Shown here piece by piece: positions 10,599 to 21,935 of a stretch of 64,000 bases of DNA. The stretch is taken from NCBI RefSeq assembly GCF_002804205.1, contig NZ_CP024962.1, forward strand, positions 496,001-560,000. The letters are read 5' to 3'. The translations under genes and the position numbers were made by a program. Positions within the stretch are counted from its first letter, which is position 1. Every line of letters begins with the position of its first letter. The DNA comes from Entomoplasma freundtii. Its GTDB lineage: Bacteria > Bacillota_I > Bacilli_A > Mycoplasmatales > Mycoplasmataceae. Below the pieces are notes generated by a model that was not told the origin of the DNA, did not search any database, and saw only the letters and a list, made by a program, of their open reading frames with translations.

Positions 10599-10639
10599 AT
10601 GAGGGTAGAAAGTTAAGGAGCCTCTCACCCTTAACTTTC
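10599..10639 (+). promoter_or_regulatory. Five-codon upstream ORF embedded in an 11-bp hairpin
   Basis: A GGAG site (10586-10589) is followed by ATG AGG GTA GAA AGT TAA (10599-10616). The stop lies in the left arm of a perfect hairpin (10608-10618 with 10629-10639). Farther down, at 10791-10820, a strong terminator precedes the permease gene. The order leader peptide, hairpin, terminator, transporter resembles ribosome-mediated attenuation; no alternative antiterminator pairing was identified by eye. The remainder of the 340-base gap (10640-10790) shows no gene. Confidence 0.35.
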
Positions 10640-10790
10640 GGTGAATAATTCTTTTTTATTTATTCAGTCTTCCTCTTTTATCAATCAGTTCCTCAAAGGC
10701 GATCAATAATATTGATTCGACATTTCGTACATTATTTTCTCTTATTTTCTCTGACTTTGCTTTCTTAATGAACTTATAATTTGAGGAACA

Positions 10791-10820
10791 AAAAAACCGT
10801 TTTCACGAAAACGGTTTTTT
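10791..10820 (+). terminator. Intrinsic terminator upstream of the permease gene
   Basis: AAAACCGTTTT, CACG loop and AAAACGGTTTTTT form a strong hairpin with a U tail, 48 bases before the next start codon. Confidence 0.85.
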
Positions 10821-10868
10821 ATTATTTGTAAAAATAAATTTCTTTAAAACGAGTAGAATTTAAGGGAA

Positions 10869-13800
10869 ATGAAAACAAAACTAATTTTCAAACAAGCCTA
10901 CCAATACATGAGAAATAAACGTTTCTTGTATTTAACCTTTGTGCCTTTTTTAATCTTGGTGAGTGCTTTGATTGTCGGTTTATTAAGTTTCGCTTACAAT
11001 TTTCAAAGTACCTACGACAACACGCTTGGACATGAACGAGTGAATTTTAAACTTTATTTGGAAAGACCTTTTAAGCCAGCTTGGACAATTGACCAGCCCG
11101 ACGAAGATGATGGTTATTATTTAATCCAAGAAAAAAGTAGTTTGGAACAACCTAATGGCTATTTTTATGAATTTCTATCCCAGATATGAGCAGAAGAGTC
11201 CAAATTTACTTTTTTTGTAAACCAAGAACCAAAGCTTAGCCAACGTGACTACCAGTTATTAATTCTTGGCATTGGCTACCAAAAGGGGGAAGCAAAAGAA
11301 CTAACCTTACGTGATTTATTAAATAACCAGCTTTTAAAAAACAATTTTACAAACCAAGAAAATGATTTGGCTTCTTATAATCTTAATGCCAAAATTTTGG
11401 CGACTAAACTTTATCAACATTATCAAAGTCGCAATTTAGTCGTCTGTTATTTTTTAGATATCCTTAAAAAAGAAGATGCTTGGTTAGCCTTTTCATTTCA
11501 AGAATATTGAAATGCTCAATTTATAAACCCGGGTTTAAATGTTAAGGCCGGTTGACAACATATGATTGTCGGACCCGATTCCATTCCAGAAGACCCAACT
11601 TTTTACCAAGGAACACCTTGAACTTTGCGGGCTAATCCGGCTCGAGCAACTGGGATTCAACAGCAAGTAAATTGAGCAAAATATTCAAAATTTTTAAAAC
11701 AACGCAACTTCCTATATTTTTCGCCCAAGTTTCTCCATGATAATAATTTAAAAATTGGTCAAATAATAAGCATCAACTTTAACTTAACAATTCCCGATCA
11801 ACCAGTTAATGATAATTATTTAAATAGTCCAAATGGTCAAGAATTTTTGATTGCTGGAAGTGTTGTTAATGCTAATAATTTTGACAATAACAAAAATATT
11901 TTCTTTGTCCCTTACCAATGGATAACCCAATATTATCAAGACCATGATTTGTTACCCCGAAATGTTCGGGGGCGAATATATGCTCATGTCCAAAAATTTG
12001 GCAATGATTATCAAGCTGGGCAACAATATGCAGCCTCACTCTTTAATAAATTATTTGCTAATTTGGAAGAATCAACCAAAGCGTTGGAAACCGAAACCGA
12101 CTGAGTTCATTGATTACCAAACTATATTTTTTACCCCACTGTCGTTTTATTCCTTTCGTTATCATATGTCGTTTCATTATTACTAATTGTTCTTTTGGTT
12201 TTAGTTTTTTATTTTATTATTCGCCAAATTATCGCTGCTCAGCAGCAAACTTTGGTTTTTCTTAAAGCATTGGGCGTTGGCAATAACCAACTATCCTTAT
12301 TAATTACCTTGACAATGACTATTCCTTTGAGTTTGGCCTTGATTGGCGGCTTTTTTGGTGGCCTATTAGTTCAAGAGATGACGGCTAGACTAGCTTTAAT
12401 GACCACTGTTATTTATTGACCTTATTGGCATTTAAACGCCACTTTTATTATCAATTTGTTAGTTTTAATTACAGTTTTATTTTTAATTTTCTATATTATC
12501 GATTTGTGATTAATTGGCAAACAAAGCTTTATTAAACAAGGTGGCTATCAAGATGTTGTTAAGATTCCGAAGTGATGAAATAAAGCAAAAGGCCTTGGGC
12601 AAAAAAACTTAAATCCAAAAGTAACCATTTCTTGATCCTTCATTCTAAGTAATTTATGGCAAAATGTGATCACTTTCATTATTTTGAGTGTGACATTTAC
12701 AATTACTTTATATGCCGTCCAATTTAAAACTTCTATGGACTCATTAGGGAATGCCTACGAACGTTGGAACCAACCTTACCAATCGGTAAATAACAATTCA
12801 GAGCTTTACCTCTTTTCACCAACTGAAAAAAACCAACTTTTACGAACTTATGAAAATAGGTTTGACAATAATGGTTTGATGGCTATTAATGATTTAGAAG
12901 ATTGACAAGAAGCTTTAAATCGTTACTTAGAATCTGTTCAAAACGATGACTTTACGTTTAATTGACAAGATGTTTACCTAACTAAAAATTTTTCTTTAAT
13001 CATTTTAGAACTAATTAATAATCCATCGCGTTTTAATAAGGCCATTAACCAACTAAGAACTATCTTAGAAACTATACTCCATGATGAAGAAAAGGTTAAT
13101 TATTACTTAGGAATCGTCCTGAATGGAGCAGAAGAAATTAAAACTAAAATGGACCATTTGAAGCAACAATTGAATTATAGTGAGGGTTTTAATATTTACT
13201 TTGGCCAAAATTTATTGCAAAGAGATAACCGTAATGTTTACACAACAACAATTAGCTTGAATAGTAGTTCTGAGACCTTTAATCTAGTTGCTTTTGAAAA
13301 CCAAGATGACTTAAGTCGCCAACATTTTGGTTTTAACTATACAAAAACGAGTGATTATCTAGTTGGTCCAGCTAATAACATGTTTTTAAAAGTAAATATT
13401 TCCAACTTTTTAGCCACCCAAAATAATTATCACCAAGGACAAAAAATTAATTTAAACATTCAGGGATTCAAAACTAGGTTAGAGAACACTAAAACTACCA
13501 TCCCCCTTATCATTAATAAAATAATTGCTGATAATAATGCCACTGGAGAAATTTATACTGCACAAGAAGGCCTATTAGCTTTGTTAGCTAATAAACCAGG
13601 TTTAGATAACTCTATCAAAAACCAATATGAAACTTTATTATCTGGTTTGGAAAAATAGCAATTAACAATTAGTAATACTAGCTATGATCGCCAAAGTAAA
13701 ATCCCTTGAGGTCTAAAGAATTTAACAATGCCGCTTTATCATGCTGTCAACGCTAATTTACCTGGTACAAGGATAGAGGATTTTTATGATGTTACTTTAA

Positions 13801-14282
13801 GTCCTAAATACTTTAAATCATTGGGGAAAGGGCTAATTATTTTTGATGAAGTGACAAAAAAGGCTTTAAAATCGTCAGCGCAATTTAACCAAATTTTGTC
13901 TTATTTAATTATTATTTTTATTCTCTTGTCACTTACTATTTCCGCTATTTTGACAAATTTAATTCTTTTTGAAAACCAAAAAATTATTTTGCTATTGAAA
14001 ATAATTGGTTACAAACGTCTTGAAATTGAAAACTATTTAATTGGTGGCTACTTGATAGCTACTTTACTAGCGATTGTTTGTGGAATAATTTTTTCACTTG
14101 TGATTTTTGGTGGCACACGAAAGATTCTGACTGCCAAACTCGGTTTTAGTCTTTATTTCCTTTGAAGTTGACAATATATTTTAACTTTTATAAGTCTCGG
14201 GTTAGTTTTTGGCTTGATGGTCGGTTTTGCAATGGCTTTCTTCATTGCTCGACAAAAACCAAGTGATTGACACGAAACTTAA
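10869..14282 (+). pseudogene. FtsX-type ABC transporter permease, interrupted by in-frame TAG
   Basis: One frame (code 4) runs about 1137 codons. A TM helix sits at residues 19-41, with a large extracellular domain, an FtsX-like multi-helix core (about residues 420-560), a second large domain (600-980), and final helices ending at 14282. This fits large Mollicute FtsX-like permeases that move lipids or lipoproteins. At 13656-13658 there is a TAG in the same frame, after SGLEK. TAG is a normal stop here, so the product would lose its last three or four helices (SYLIIIFILLSLTISAIL onward). No frameshift is seen, and the downstream 207 codons remain open with TGA-coded Trp, so the nonsense change is recent. 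No ATPase partner is adjacent. Confidence 0.8.
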
Positions 14283-14299
14283 TAGCTAAATTTTAATTT

Positions 14300-14341
14300 A
14301 ACCAAAATAAAAGCACTCTTCGGAGTGCCTTTATTTTGGTT
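14300..14341. terminator. Bidirectional terminator
   Basis: Inverted repeat of about 19 bp around a TTCG tetraloop (AGCACTC-TTCG-GAGTGCC core) with A and T flanks, between the convergent permease and rpsD genes. Confidence 0.92.
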
Positions 14342-14344
14342 AAA

Positions 14345-14962
14345 TTATTTAATTAAACGGTTGTATCATTCAACAATTAAAGCTTCGTTAATTTCTGAAT
14401 TTAGTTCATTACGTTCTGGTAAACGAATAAATTCTCCTTTAACGCCTTCTTTATCGACTTTAACAAACTCAATAGTTGTTTGGTTGTTTTGTAAAGCTTC
14501 TTGCACTTTATCATTTTTCTTCATTGACTCTTTTACTTCAATAAGATCACCTGGTTGAGCAACATATGAAGGGATATCAATTTTTTTACCATTGACTAGG
14601 ATATGACCATGATTAACTAATTGACGAGCTCCTTGACGTGAACCAGCAAACCCAAGACGGAAAACTAAGTTATCCAAACGCGATTCTAATAATTGTAAGA
14701 AGTTAGTTCCAGTAACCCCTTGGATTTTCTTTGATTTGGCAAAAGTATTACGGAATTGACGTTCATTTAAACCATACATAAATTTAACTTTTTGTTTTTC
14801 TTGAAGTTGGGTTCCATAACCTGATAATTTGCTTTTGCGAGCACCGTGAACTCCGGGAGCAGTGGTACGTTTTTTCCCTTTGCTAAATTCTTTACCATTT
14901 TCTAAAATTGAAAAACCGTAGCGACGAGATTTTTTAAAAGTAGATTCAGTATATCTTGACAT
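14345..14962 (-). CDS. rpsD: 30S ribosomal protein S4
   Basis: 205 residues, a primary 16S-rRNA-binding protein. Start [16 protein letters not shown]; the S4 RNA-binding domain ([27 protein letters not shown]) spans about residues 95-155. A TGA at 14366-14368 codes a Trp near the C-terminus, and the gene ends six codons later in TAA. It stands alone with a long leader, as rpsD does in many Firmicutes. Confidence 0.97.
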
Positions 14963-15138
14963 TTTTTATCCTCAATTTCTTTCTGATTAATCTAGTGTTT
15001 ATTAAAAATATTTGGAGTAAATTCTATTTTAATCAGTCTACCTTTCACCCTTGACTGCCGTGGGTTACTTTAGCCTAATTGATTTATAGACAGGGTTTAA
15101 AATATATTTACTTGCAGGATATCAATAACAACCTTAAG
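14963..15138 (-). promoter_or_regulatory. Long 5' leader of rpsD
   Basis: About 175 bases separate the best promoter from the S4 start, without an ORF. In Firmicutes S4 represses its own mRNA through a structured leader. The length fits such an element, but I cannot confirm the fold by eye. Otherwise nothing is recognised in this stretch. Confidence 0.35.
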
Positions 15139-15167
15139 ATTATACCGCATTTTCACTAAACTACTAA
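15139..15167 (-). promoter_or_regulatory. Putative rpsD promoter
   Basis: On the minus strand TTAGTA (15167-15162), a 17-bp spacer, and perfect TATAAT (15144-15139). Confidence 0.55.
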
Positions 15168-15192
15168 TAGGTTTTTTGTTGCTTTTCATAAG

Positions 15193-15217
15193 AAAAACCC
15201 TCCTTGTGGAGGGTTTT
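15193..15217. terminator. Intrinsic terminator
   Basis: AAAAACCCTCC-TTGT-GGAGGGTTTTT: 11-bp stem with a four-base loop, T-run in either direction. On the minus strand it closes the hypothetical gene at 15309-15707. Confidence 0.88.
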
Positions 15218-15308
15218 TAATTAAAAGATTTGAAAATCAAAAAAGGAAGAATCTATTTGGAGAAACAAAGAATGAAAGGATTAGCAAAACAATTGAGGCT
15301 CTAAAAGA

Positions 15309-15707
15309 CTAATTTGAAGGTTCGACACTAATTTCCGCTTCGTTACTAAAACCATCGGTTGGATTATACCAACGAAGCTGATAATGTTCAGGAGTGATTT
15401 CTTGAGTTCGGAGGTGAATATCCGCTACTAATTGCGAAGCCATTTCTTCTCAAGTAGTAACGATCTTTTGGAGAGTTTGTTTGGCCTCCGTACGTGAAGC
15501 AAATGTTTGGTTCGTTATCCAAGGATAACTTTTTAGAACCGTTTCTCACCGCATTAAATCAGCATCAGTCACGTGTTGACTTCAATTTTTACGACTGCGT
15601 CCAACCGTTTTGAAGTACCTATTAATTTCCTTACCAAAATAATGGACGGTTCAAAATGACGCTTTTGCTTCATCGCTTTGATGGCCTTCTTTGGGTAATG
15701 AAGCCAC
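15309..15707 (-). CDS. Hypothetical protein rich in TGA-coded Trp
   Basis: 132 residues when TGA is read as Trp (four TGA and two TGG Trp codons), ending in TAG. With the standard code it breaks into pieces too short to notice. GTG at 15707 is the chosen start because GAAGGGGG lies five bases upstream. The product is soluble, with an aromatic- and Lys/Arg-rich first half (YFGKEINRYFKTVGRS) and an acidic C-terminus; no signal peptide or known motif. The codon pattern and the ribosome binding site support a real gene. Function unknown. Confidence 0.7.
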
Positions 15708-15915
15708 AATGACCCCCTTCGCCAATATATAAATTTTCAAGACCGTTTATAAATATTTGCCACATATCTATAAACATTAATATTATCTCCAAAAATAAAC
15801 GTAAATGGTGAGTTCGGCCAATTTTTTAAAAACTTTTGGTGGTATTTAATAAATCAGGGCTTGCCTCAAGGGACCTTGAAGAATGGTTTATAATTGAGAA
15901 AGAAGAGGAGACAAA

Positions 15916-17703
15916 ATGGCATTTCTGATTAGTAATTCTGGTTGAGACCTCAAAAAGTCACTAAGCCTTAGTCAAATCACTTGTTTAACGATTTTTGGAG
16001 TATGTTTAAGTACCTTAATAATTAGTTTCATTTTGCTCCTAATTTATAAAAATACCTTAAAAAACATGTGTTTAGCCTTAAGTGAAGCTGAAAAAATCAG
16101 TCGTAATAGCCTCCAAAATCGGTTCCGTCGTCTCGCGGAAATTATGCGTTTGAATCCCAATGAAACAACTAAGAAAAACTTACGGATTTGGGAAATTGAA
16201 TACAAAGTTTTGATTGAAAGAAAATTTTGTGAACAAATGAAAAATATCCATAATTTTTTTGTTGACCCCCATTATAGTCAACCCACTTTGAGTAACTATC
16301 GCATTGCCAAAAAAAGTCTTCAAGAACTACGAATTATCTCGCAACAAATTTATTTTATTTGACAAGAGGTCGACCAAGTTTTTGCTTGGGAGCGAATTGA
16401 ACGTGATGCACGAATTCAAACTCGTGAATTGTTCAACGAAGTCAAAGAACAAGGTCTTCATGCCTTGCAAGAAGGTCAATTTCAATATGATGCGGAACTC
16501 TTCGAACTTTTAACACAACAAATTAATAAAGCCTTGAATCTCATTGACCAAAAACTTTATGAAGGTAACTATCCTTTAGCTGAAACCTATCTTTTAAAGA
16601 CAAACCAACAAATGCAAAATTTTATTACGTTGCTTGATTTATTTCCATTAGCTAATAAGTTATTGAATGAAACCTTTCCTAGAAAAATCAGTCGGTTTGA
16701 TGAAGAAACTGAAAAAACCAAAAATTATGATCCTGATAAAGTTAAAGAAAAACAAGAAGTGCGTATTCTTAAAAATACTTTTGCAACTTATAAAACCCAA
16801 ATTTTAGAGGCTTTAAAAAATTTTGATTATTCACAAGCTTCTCAAAAGATTATTTTGTTGTCGCAATTATTCCAACAATTTGAAAATAAAAATCTCCAAG
16901 AAAAAGCTTTTCGCGCGTTTCTAACCAGAAACCTTTATTTATTAAATAACTTCGTTTTTGGGCTAGATAAAGAGTTGAATTTTTTTCTTAGTCATTTGGC
17001 ACAAATGGAACCGAAAAACGAATTTGAAATTGAAAAAGAGGCCCATTTACGAGATTTAAAAACAAAATTTGCCTTCTATCACCAACAATGAAATGATTTC
17101 TTTGAAACTTTGCGGCTTTATCTTGGGCAAAATCCGATGTCTGCGGAACCCCTTCAAATGAAGTTATTAAATCTTTTAAATGACCTTAATTTCCTTTATA
17201 ATCAATTGATTGAAATTACACGAAATTTAAAAATTGGGTTGCCAGCCAAACTAGAATCAGAAGCAGAGTTTTTAACTCTTGATGCCACATTGAATAGTAT
17301 TCAAGTGCTCATTGAGCAATATTTTGCTTTTGACTTTCAAATGACCGAAAAGGCAGTTCAAGATTTAAGACTGCGGTTAGCCAAACTTCGACAAAATGAA
17401 ATTGCTCTCGGTGCTTCTATCACCAATAGTGAAAAACAGTCCTTTAAACAACAAATTAACGAGTTGATTTTAGAAGCCTTAAATATCAAAAATAACCTTA
17501 AAAATAGGATTATGATTCAAATATTAACTGAAAATAGCATTATTTATCTCGAACGCTTTTCTGATCGTCCCCATTTTCAAGAAGTAATAGCCCAAATCTG
17601 AGAACTTTACGAAGCTCAAAAATTTAACGAGGCTTTAAACTTAACAATCACTCAACTTCAACAATATAGTTTACAGAAAGGCGATATATGAAACATCTCT
17701 TAA
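15916..17703 (+). CDS. ezrA: EzrA-like septation ring regulator
   Basis: 595 residues. One N-terminal membrane helix (about 20-43, VCLSTLIISFILLLIY) is followed by an almost entirely helical, Gln/Glu/Lys-rich cytoplasmic region, the architecture of EzrA, a membrane-anchored spectrin-like protein that restrains FtsZ assembly. ATG at 15916 follows AGAGGAG. The end overlaps thiI by 16 bases; ezrA next to thiI is a known Firmicute gene order, which strengthens the call since sequence identity is low. It is retained although there is no cell wall. Confidence 0.8.
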
Positions 17704-18962
17704 TTCGGTATGGTGAATTAACTCTCAAAGGACATAACCGACAAATATTTATTAACAAATTAATTCAAAATTTAAAAATGAAACTAGCCCCTTTCCAAAA
17801 AGGAATTAATTACCAAAAGGATAACAATTCGTTAATTTTAGAAATTAATTTACCACTTTTAGTAGAAGACAAAGAACTACTTGAGAAGTTTGGTTTGAAT
17901 GGTGTTGAATCATCTACTCAACAAGAAGAAAAGTTATTTAACCTTATTATTAAAAAAGTGCAAACTGTTTTTGGGATTTATTCATTATCCATTATTGAAA
18001 AGACAAATCGTGATGAAACTAGCATTTTGGCTGGTATTGAAAAAATTCTTCAGAGTCAACCGGTGCACGGCACTTTTAAGTTAGATGTCACAAGAAAAGA
18101 CAAAAGTTATCCTTTGACAAGTCAAGAACTAACTCAAAAATTAGCGCCGAGTATTTTAAAAAATCATCACGATTTTAAAGTAGACATCAAAAAACCCGAA
18201 ATTAAAATCGAGGTCGTCATTAAAAAAGACCATGCCGATATTTTTAGCCATCGTTTAGTGGGAGCCAAAGGTTTACCAGTCGGCGTTTCAGGTAAGGCAT
18301 TAAGTCTGTTAAGTGGAGGAATCGATTCGCCAGTAGCGAGTTATTTAACAATGAAACGAGGAATGAAAGTTGATTTTCTCCATTTCATGACTCCTCCCCA
18401 TACTACACCAGAAGCCTTAAATAAAGTTTTTAAACTTGCTGAAAAAGTCGCCCCTTATAACTACCAAAGTTTCCAACTTTATGTTTGCGATTTTGGAAAA
18501 TTATTGCAAGAATTAAACCATATTCCTGACCAAAGTTACAAAATCATTTTGATGAGAAGAATGTTTATGCGTTTAGCTAATGAAATCGCTAAAAAAAATA
18601 AGCACCAAGCCATTATTACTGGCGAATCACTTGGCCAAGTTGCTTCGCAAACTATTGAATCAATGGATGTCATCAATTCAACAAGCGATTTACCAATTTT
18701 GCGACCAGTTTTAACTTATGATAAAGAAGAGATTATTAAAATTGCTGAACATATCGATACTTATGAAACATCGATATTACCCTTTGATGATGTTTGTTCA
18801 ATGTTCGTTCCAGCTAATCCCGTTACTAAACCGCGACGTCGCAAAGCGGCCTTTAATGAAGAAAATCTCCTTTGAGAAGAACTATTGACTTACACTTTAG
18901 ATAATCTAGTCACCGAATACCGTTGACAAAAAGACCATTTTGAAAAAATAAGTGGTAAATAG
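17688..18962 (+). CDS. thiI: tRNA 4-thiouridine synthase ThiI
   Basis: 424 residues, the rhodanese-less length. It inserts sulfur at U8 of tRNA. The N-terminal ferredoxin-like and THUMP domains are followed by a PP-loop ATPase SGGIDSP (209-215) and the conserved TGESLGQVASQT block. The C-terminal Cys-rich rhodanese domain of the E. coli enzyme is absent, as in Bacillus. The start ATG (17688) lies inside ezrA. It ends in TAG nine bases before dnaE. Confidence 0.94.
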
Positions 18963-18971
18963 AGGTCACTA

Positions 18972-21914
18972 ATGAGTTATTCCCCCCAATTAAATGTTCG
19001 TTCTGCCTATAATTTTCAAGAATCATTAATTAAAATCGAGGATTACCTCGATTTTTGCGTTGCTAATAACTTTAATTTTGCCTTTTATACTGACAAAAAT
19101 GTTATGTATGGAGCAGCCGAATTCTCTAAATTGGCTCAGCAAAAAGGCATTCAACCGATTTTAGGATTAACAACTGAAATTGAAACCACAACATTAATTT
19201 TCATTGCCAAAAACCAAAAAGGTTACCAAAATCTTTGCTATCTTTCATCGTGACTTATCAATCATGATGTGACAACTTTGAGTGAGACTTTGGAATTTAT
19301 TAAGCCCTTTTTGTCAGAGAACTTAATTTTAGTGGCTGATAATAAGGAGATCCAACCTTTAATTGCCGATGTGATTAAACCAAACGACCAGTATTTAGAA
19401 ACAATTCAAACCAAACGAATTAGCTATCTTCATCAAAGCGAAGAAAAAACATTTCGAGTGATTAAGGCCTTGAAGGAAAATCTTAAATTAGTCGACTTGC
19501 CACCATTACCCAATGAAGATTACCCAACGAACGAAGAATTGGCCAACGCATCACAACAAGCAACCCTTCTAAAGGAAATTGCTAATAAGGTTAGTTTCCA
19601 ACTTTTTGAACAAAAAGCAAAACCTCATTTAATCAAATTTCCTACACCACAAAATATTTCGGCAAACACTTATTTAGCAAAATTAACTCAAGAAGCGTTA
19701 ATGAATCTCTTTCTAAAACAAAAAATAGCGGTACCAAAAAATTATCAAGAACGTTTAGATTATGAATTAAAAGTCATTCAAGAAATGGGCTTTGCTGATT
19801 ACTTTTTAGTAGTTTGAGATTATGTAAAATTTGCGATTGAAAACAAAATTCTTGTCGGACCAGGACGTGGTTCTGCTGGGGGATCGCTAGTAAGTTATTT
19901 ATTAGGTATTACCCAAATTGACCCTTTAGAATACGATTTACTTTTTGAACGTTTTTTAAATCCTGAACGTGAGACAATGCCAGATATTGATATTGATTTT
20001 CAAGATACACGTCGGGACGAAGTAATTGCTTATCTTTTTAATAAATATGGCCAATTCCATTTAGCGACAATTGTCACCTATCAAACTATTGGGGCTAAAT
20101 CAGCGATTCGTGATGTAGCACGAGTTTATGATCTAGACTTAGAAACAGTTAATGTAATTAGTAAAAACATTGGTTTTTATCACCAAAACGATTTAAAAGG
20201 AGCTATTGAAGCAAGCGACATTCTCAAATCATATGCCCAAAAATATCCTGACATTTTCAAAAGTGCTCAACAACTTTTAGGGCTCCCTAGGCAAACAGGC
20301 ACCCATGCCGCCGGACTTATTTTCACCGAAGAAGATTTGCGAAATTATATTCCTATCAAAATTAATTATGATGGAATTGCCCAAACCCAATTTGATATGA
20401 ATTATTTAGAAGACTTGGGGTTAATTAAAATGGATTTACTTGGATTAAGAAATCTCTCAACCTTACAAACAATCCAAAATAATATTCTTCGTAATAATAA
20501 ACCGCCAGTGGAACTTCAAGAAATTCCTTTAAACGATCCGCAAACATTTCGTCTTTTGCAAAGAGGTGATACCTCTGGGATTTTCCAATTAGAATCGCCA
20601 GGAATGCTTAAAGTAGTTCAAAGTTTAGGCGTTAATTCCATTGATGACATTTCGGCTGCCTCTGCCTTATTTCGTCCTGGACCACAGGAAATGATTCCTA
20701 CTTTTGTCAAGCGCAAAAAACAAAAAAACGCTATAAATAATTTTTTGATTGACCCTAGTTTAGCGCCCATTTTAGACAGTACTTATGGCATCATTGTTTA
20801 CCAAGAGCAGGTTCTACAAATGCTCCAAAAAGTAGGAAATTTTTCTCTTGGTAAATCTGATATCGTTAGACGAGCCATGAGTAAAAAAGTGCCAAGTTAT
20901 ATGCAAGAAGCAAAGGTTGATTTTTTAAAAGGGGCACAAAAAAACCATTATTCAGCCGAGCAAGCTCTCAAGATTTGAAATTGAATTGAGCAATTTGCTA
21001 ATTATGGTTTCAATAAAGCGCATTCCATTGCTTATTCTTATATTAGTTATTGGTTAGCTTACTTTAAAACGCATTATCCTTTGGAATTTTACGCCGCTTT
21101 ACTAAGCGGGGTCAAAGGTAACGAAATTAAGACAGCCCAATATCTCCAAGAAGTGAAAAATCTCGGTTTAAAAATCCAGCCCCCTACCATAAAGAAGGCG
21201 CAAAATGACTATAATTTTACCGTTAATACTCTCATTTTACCCTTGAGCTTAATCAAAGGTGTAGGACCAGAATTTATTCGGCGTTTAAATAAAGAAGCCG
21301 CAAGAAATCCACATCTTTTTGACTCCTTATTTCATTTCTTACATGGGACAATTAATAATGGTTTGACTAGTAATATTTTTCAAGCGTTAGTTTGAAGTGG
21401 GGCTCTCGATTTATTTAATTATGATCGACCAACGCTAAGCGCAAACGAAGAAGTGCTTTTCAATTTTGCCAAACTAAGTTCAGCCCTTCCTGAACTCAAC
21501 CCAAATCTTTATCCAGTTTTAAACAAAGCTACGAAAAACGCCATTGAAAGAGCTGATTTAGAAAAAAAATATTATGGTTTCTTTCTTGGCAGTCACCCTT
21601 TAACGACCTATCGTCAAAAAAGATCAACCCCGTTATTGCCACTGCGAAACTTAGAAACAAACGGTCTTCACCAAATTATCGTAATGGTTAACAACATTCG
21701 ACCAAGTCGAACCAAAAATGGTCATAGTATGGCTTTTGTAACTATTGGTGATGAAACTGAACAACTCGTTATGACTGTGTTTGGTGAAGAATGAGAAAAA
21801 ATCCAACAACAAATCCAAATTAAAAGTATTATTTTAATCACAGTGAAGGTTGGAAGTTATCTTGGTAAAAAAAATATCGTCCTCCGAGGCCTGGATGAAG
21901 TTATTAAATTTTAA
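18972..21914 (+). CDS. dnaE: DNA polymerase III alpha subunit, DnaE type
   Basis: 980 residues, read through several TGA codons. DnaE is the second replicative polymerase of Firmicutes, acting with PolC in primer extension on the lagging strand. Visible: N-terminal PHP domain beginning NVRSAYNFQES; palm motif PDIDIDFQDTRRDE with the catalytic aspartates; PGRGSAGGS and GTHAAG upstream and downstream of it; fingers and helix-hairpin-helix region; and a C-terminal OB-like domain. The PHP metal ligands look largely lost, consistent with no proofreading. It lies nine bases after thiI, head of the replication/repair block. Confidence 0.95.
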
Positions 21915-21935
21915 AAGCAAAAAGGAGTTTTCGAA

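Noticed and set aside
10621-15064. Similar 23-base stretches at 10621-10643 and 15041-15064 (CCTYTCACCCTT core), both about 150-170 bases before a terminator
   Set aside because: Similarity does not extend beyond the core and the surrounding structures differ, so a shared RNA element is not supported.
19977-20978. Apparent separate short genes created by internal TGA codons (for example within dnaE, polA, ohyA)
   Set aside because: All fragments share one frame and together give full-length family proteins when TGA is read as Trp.
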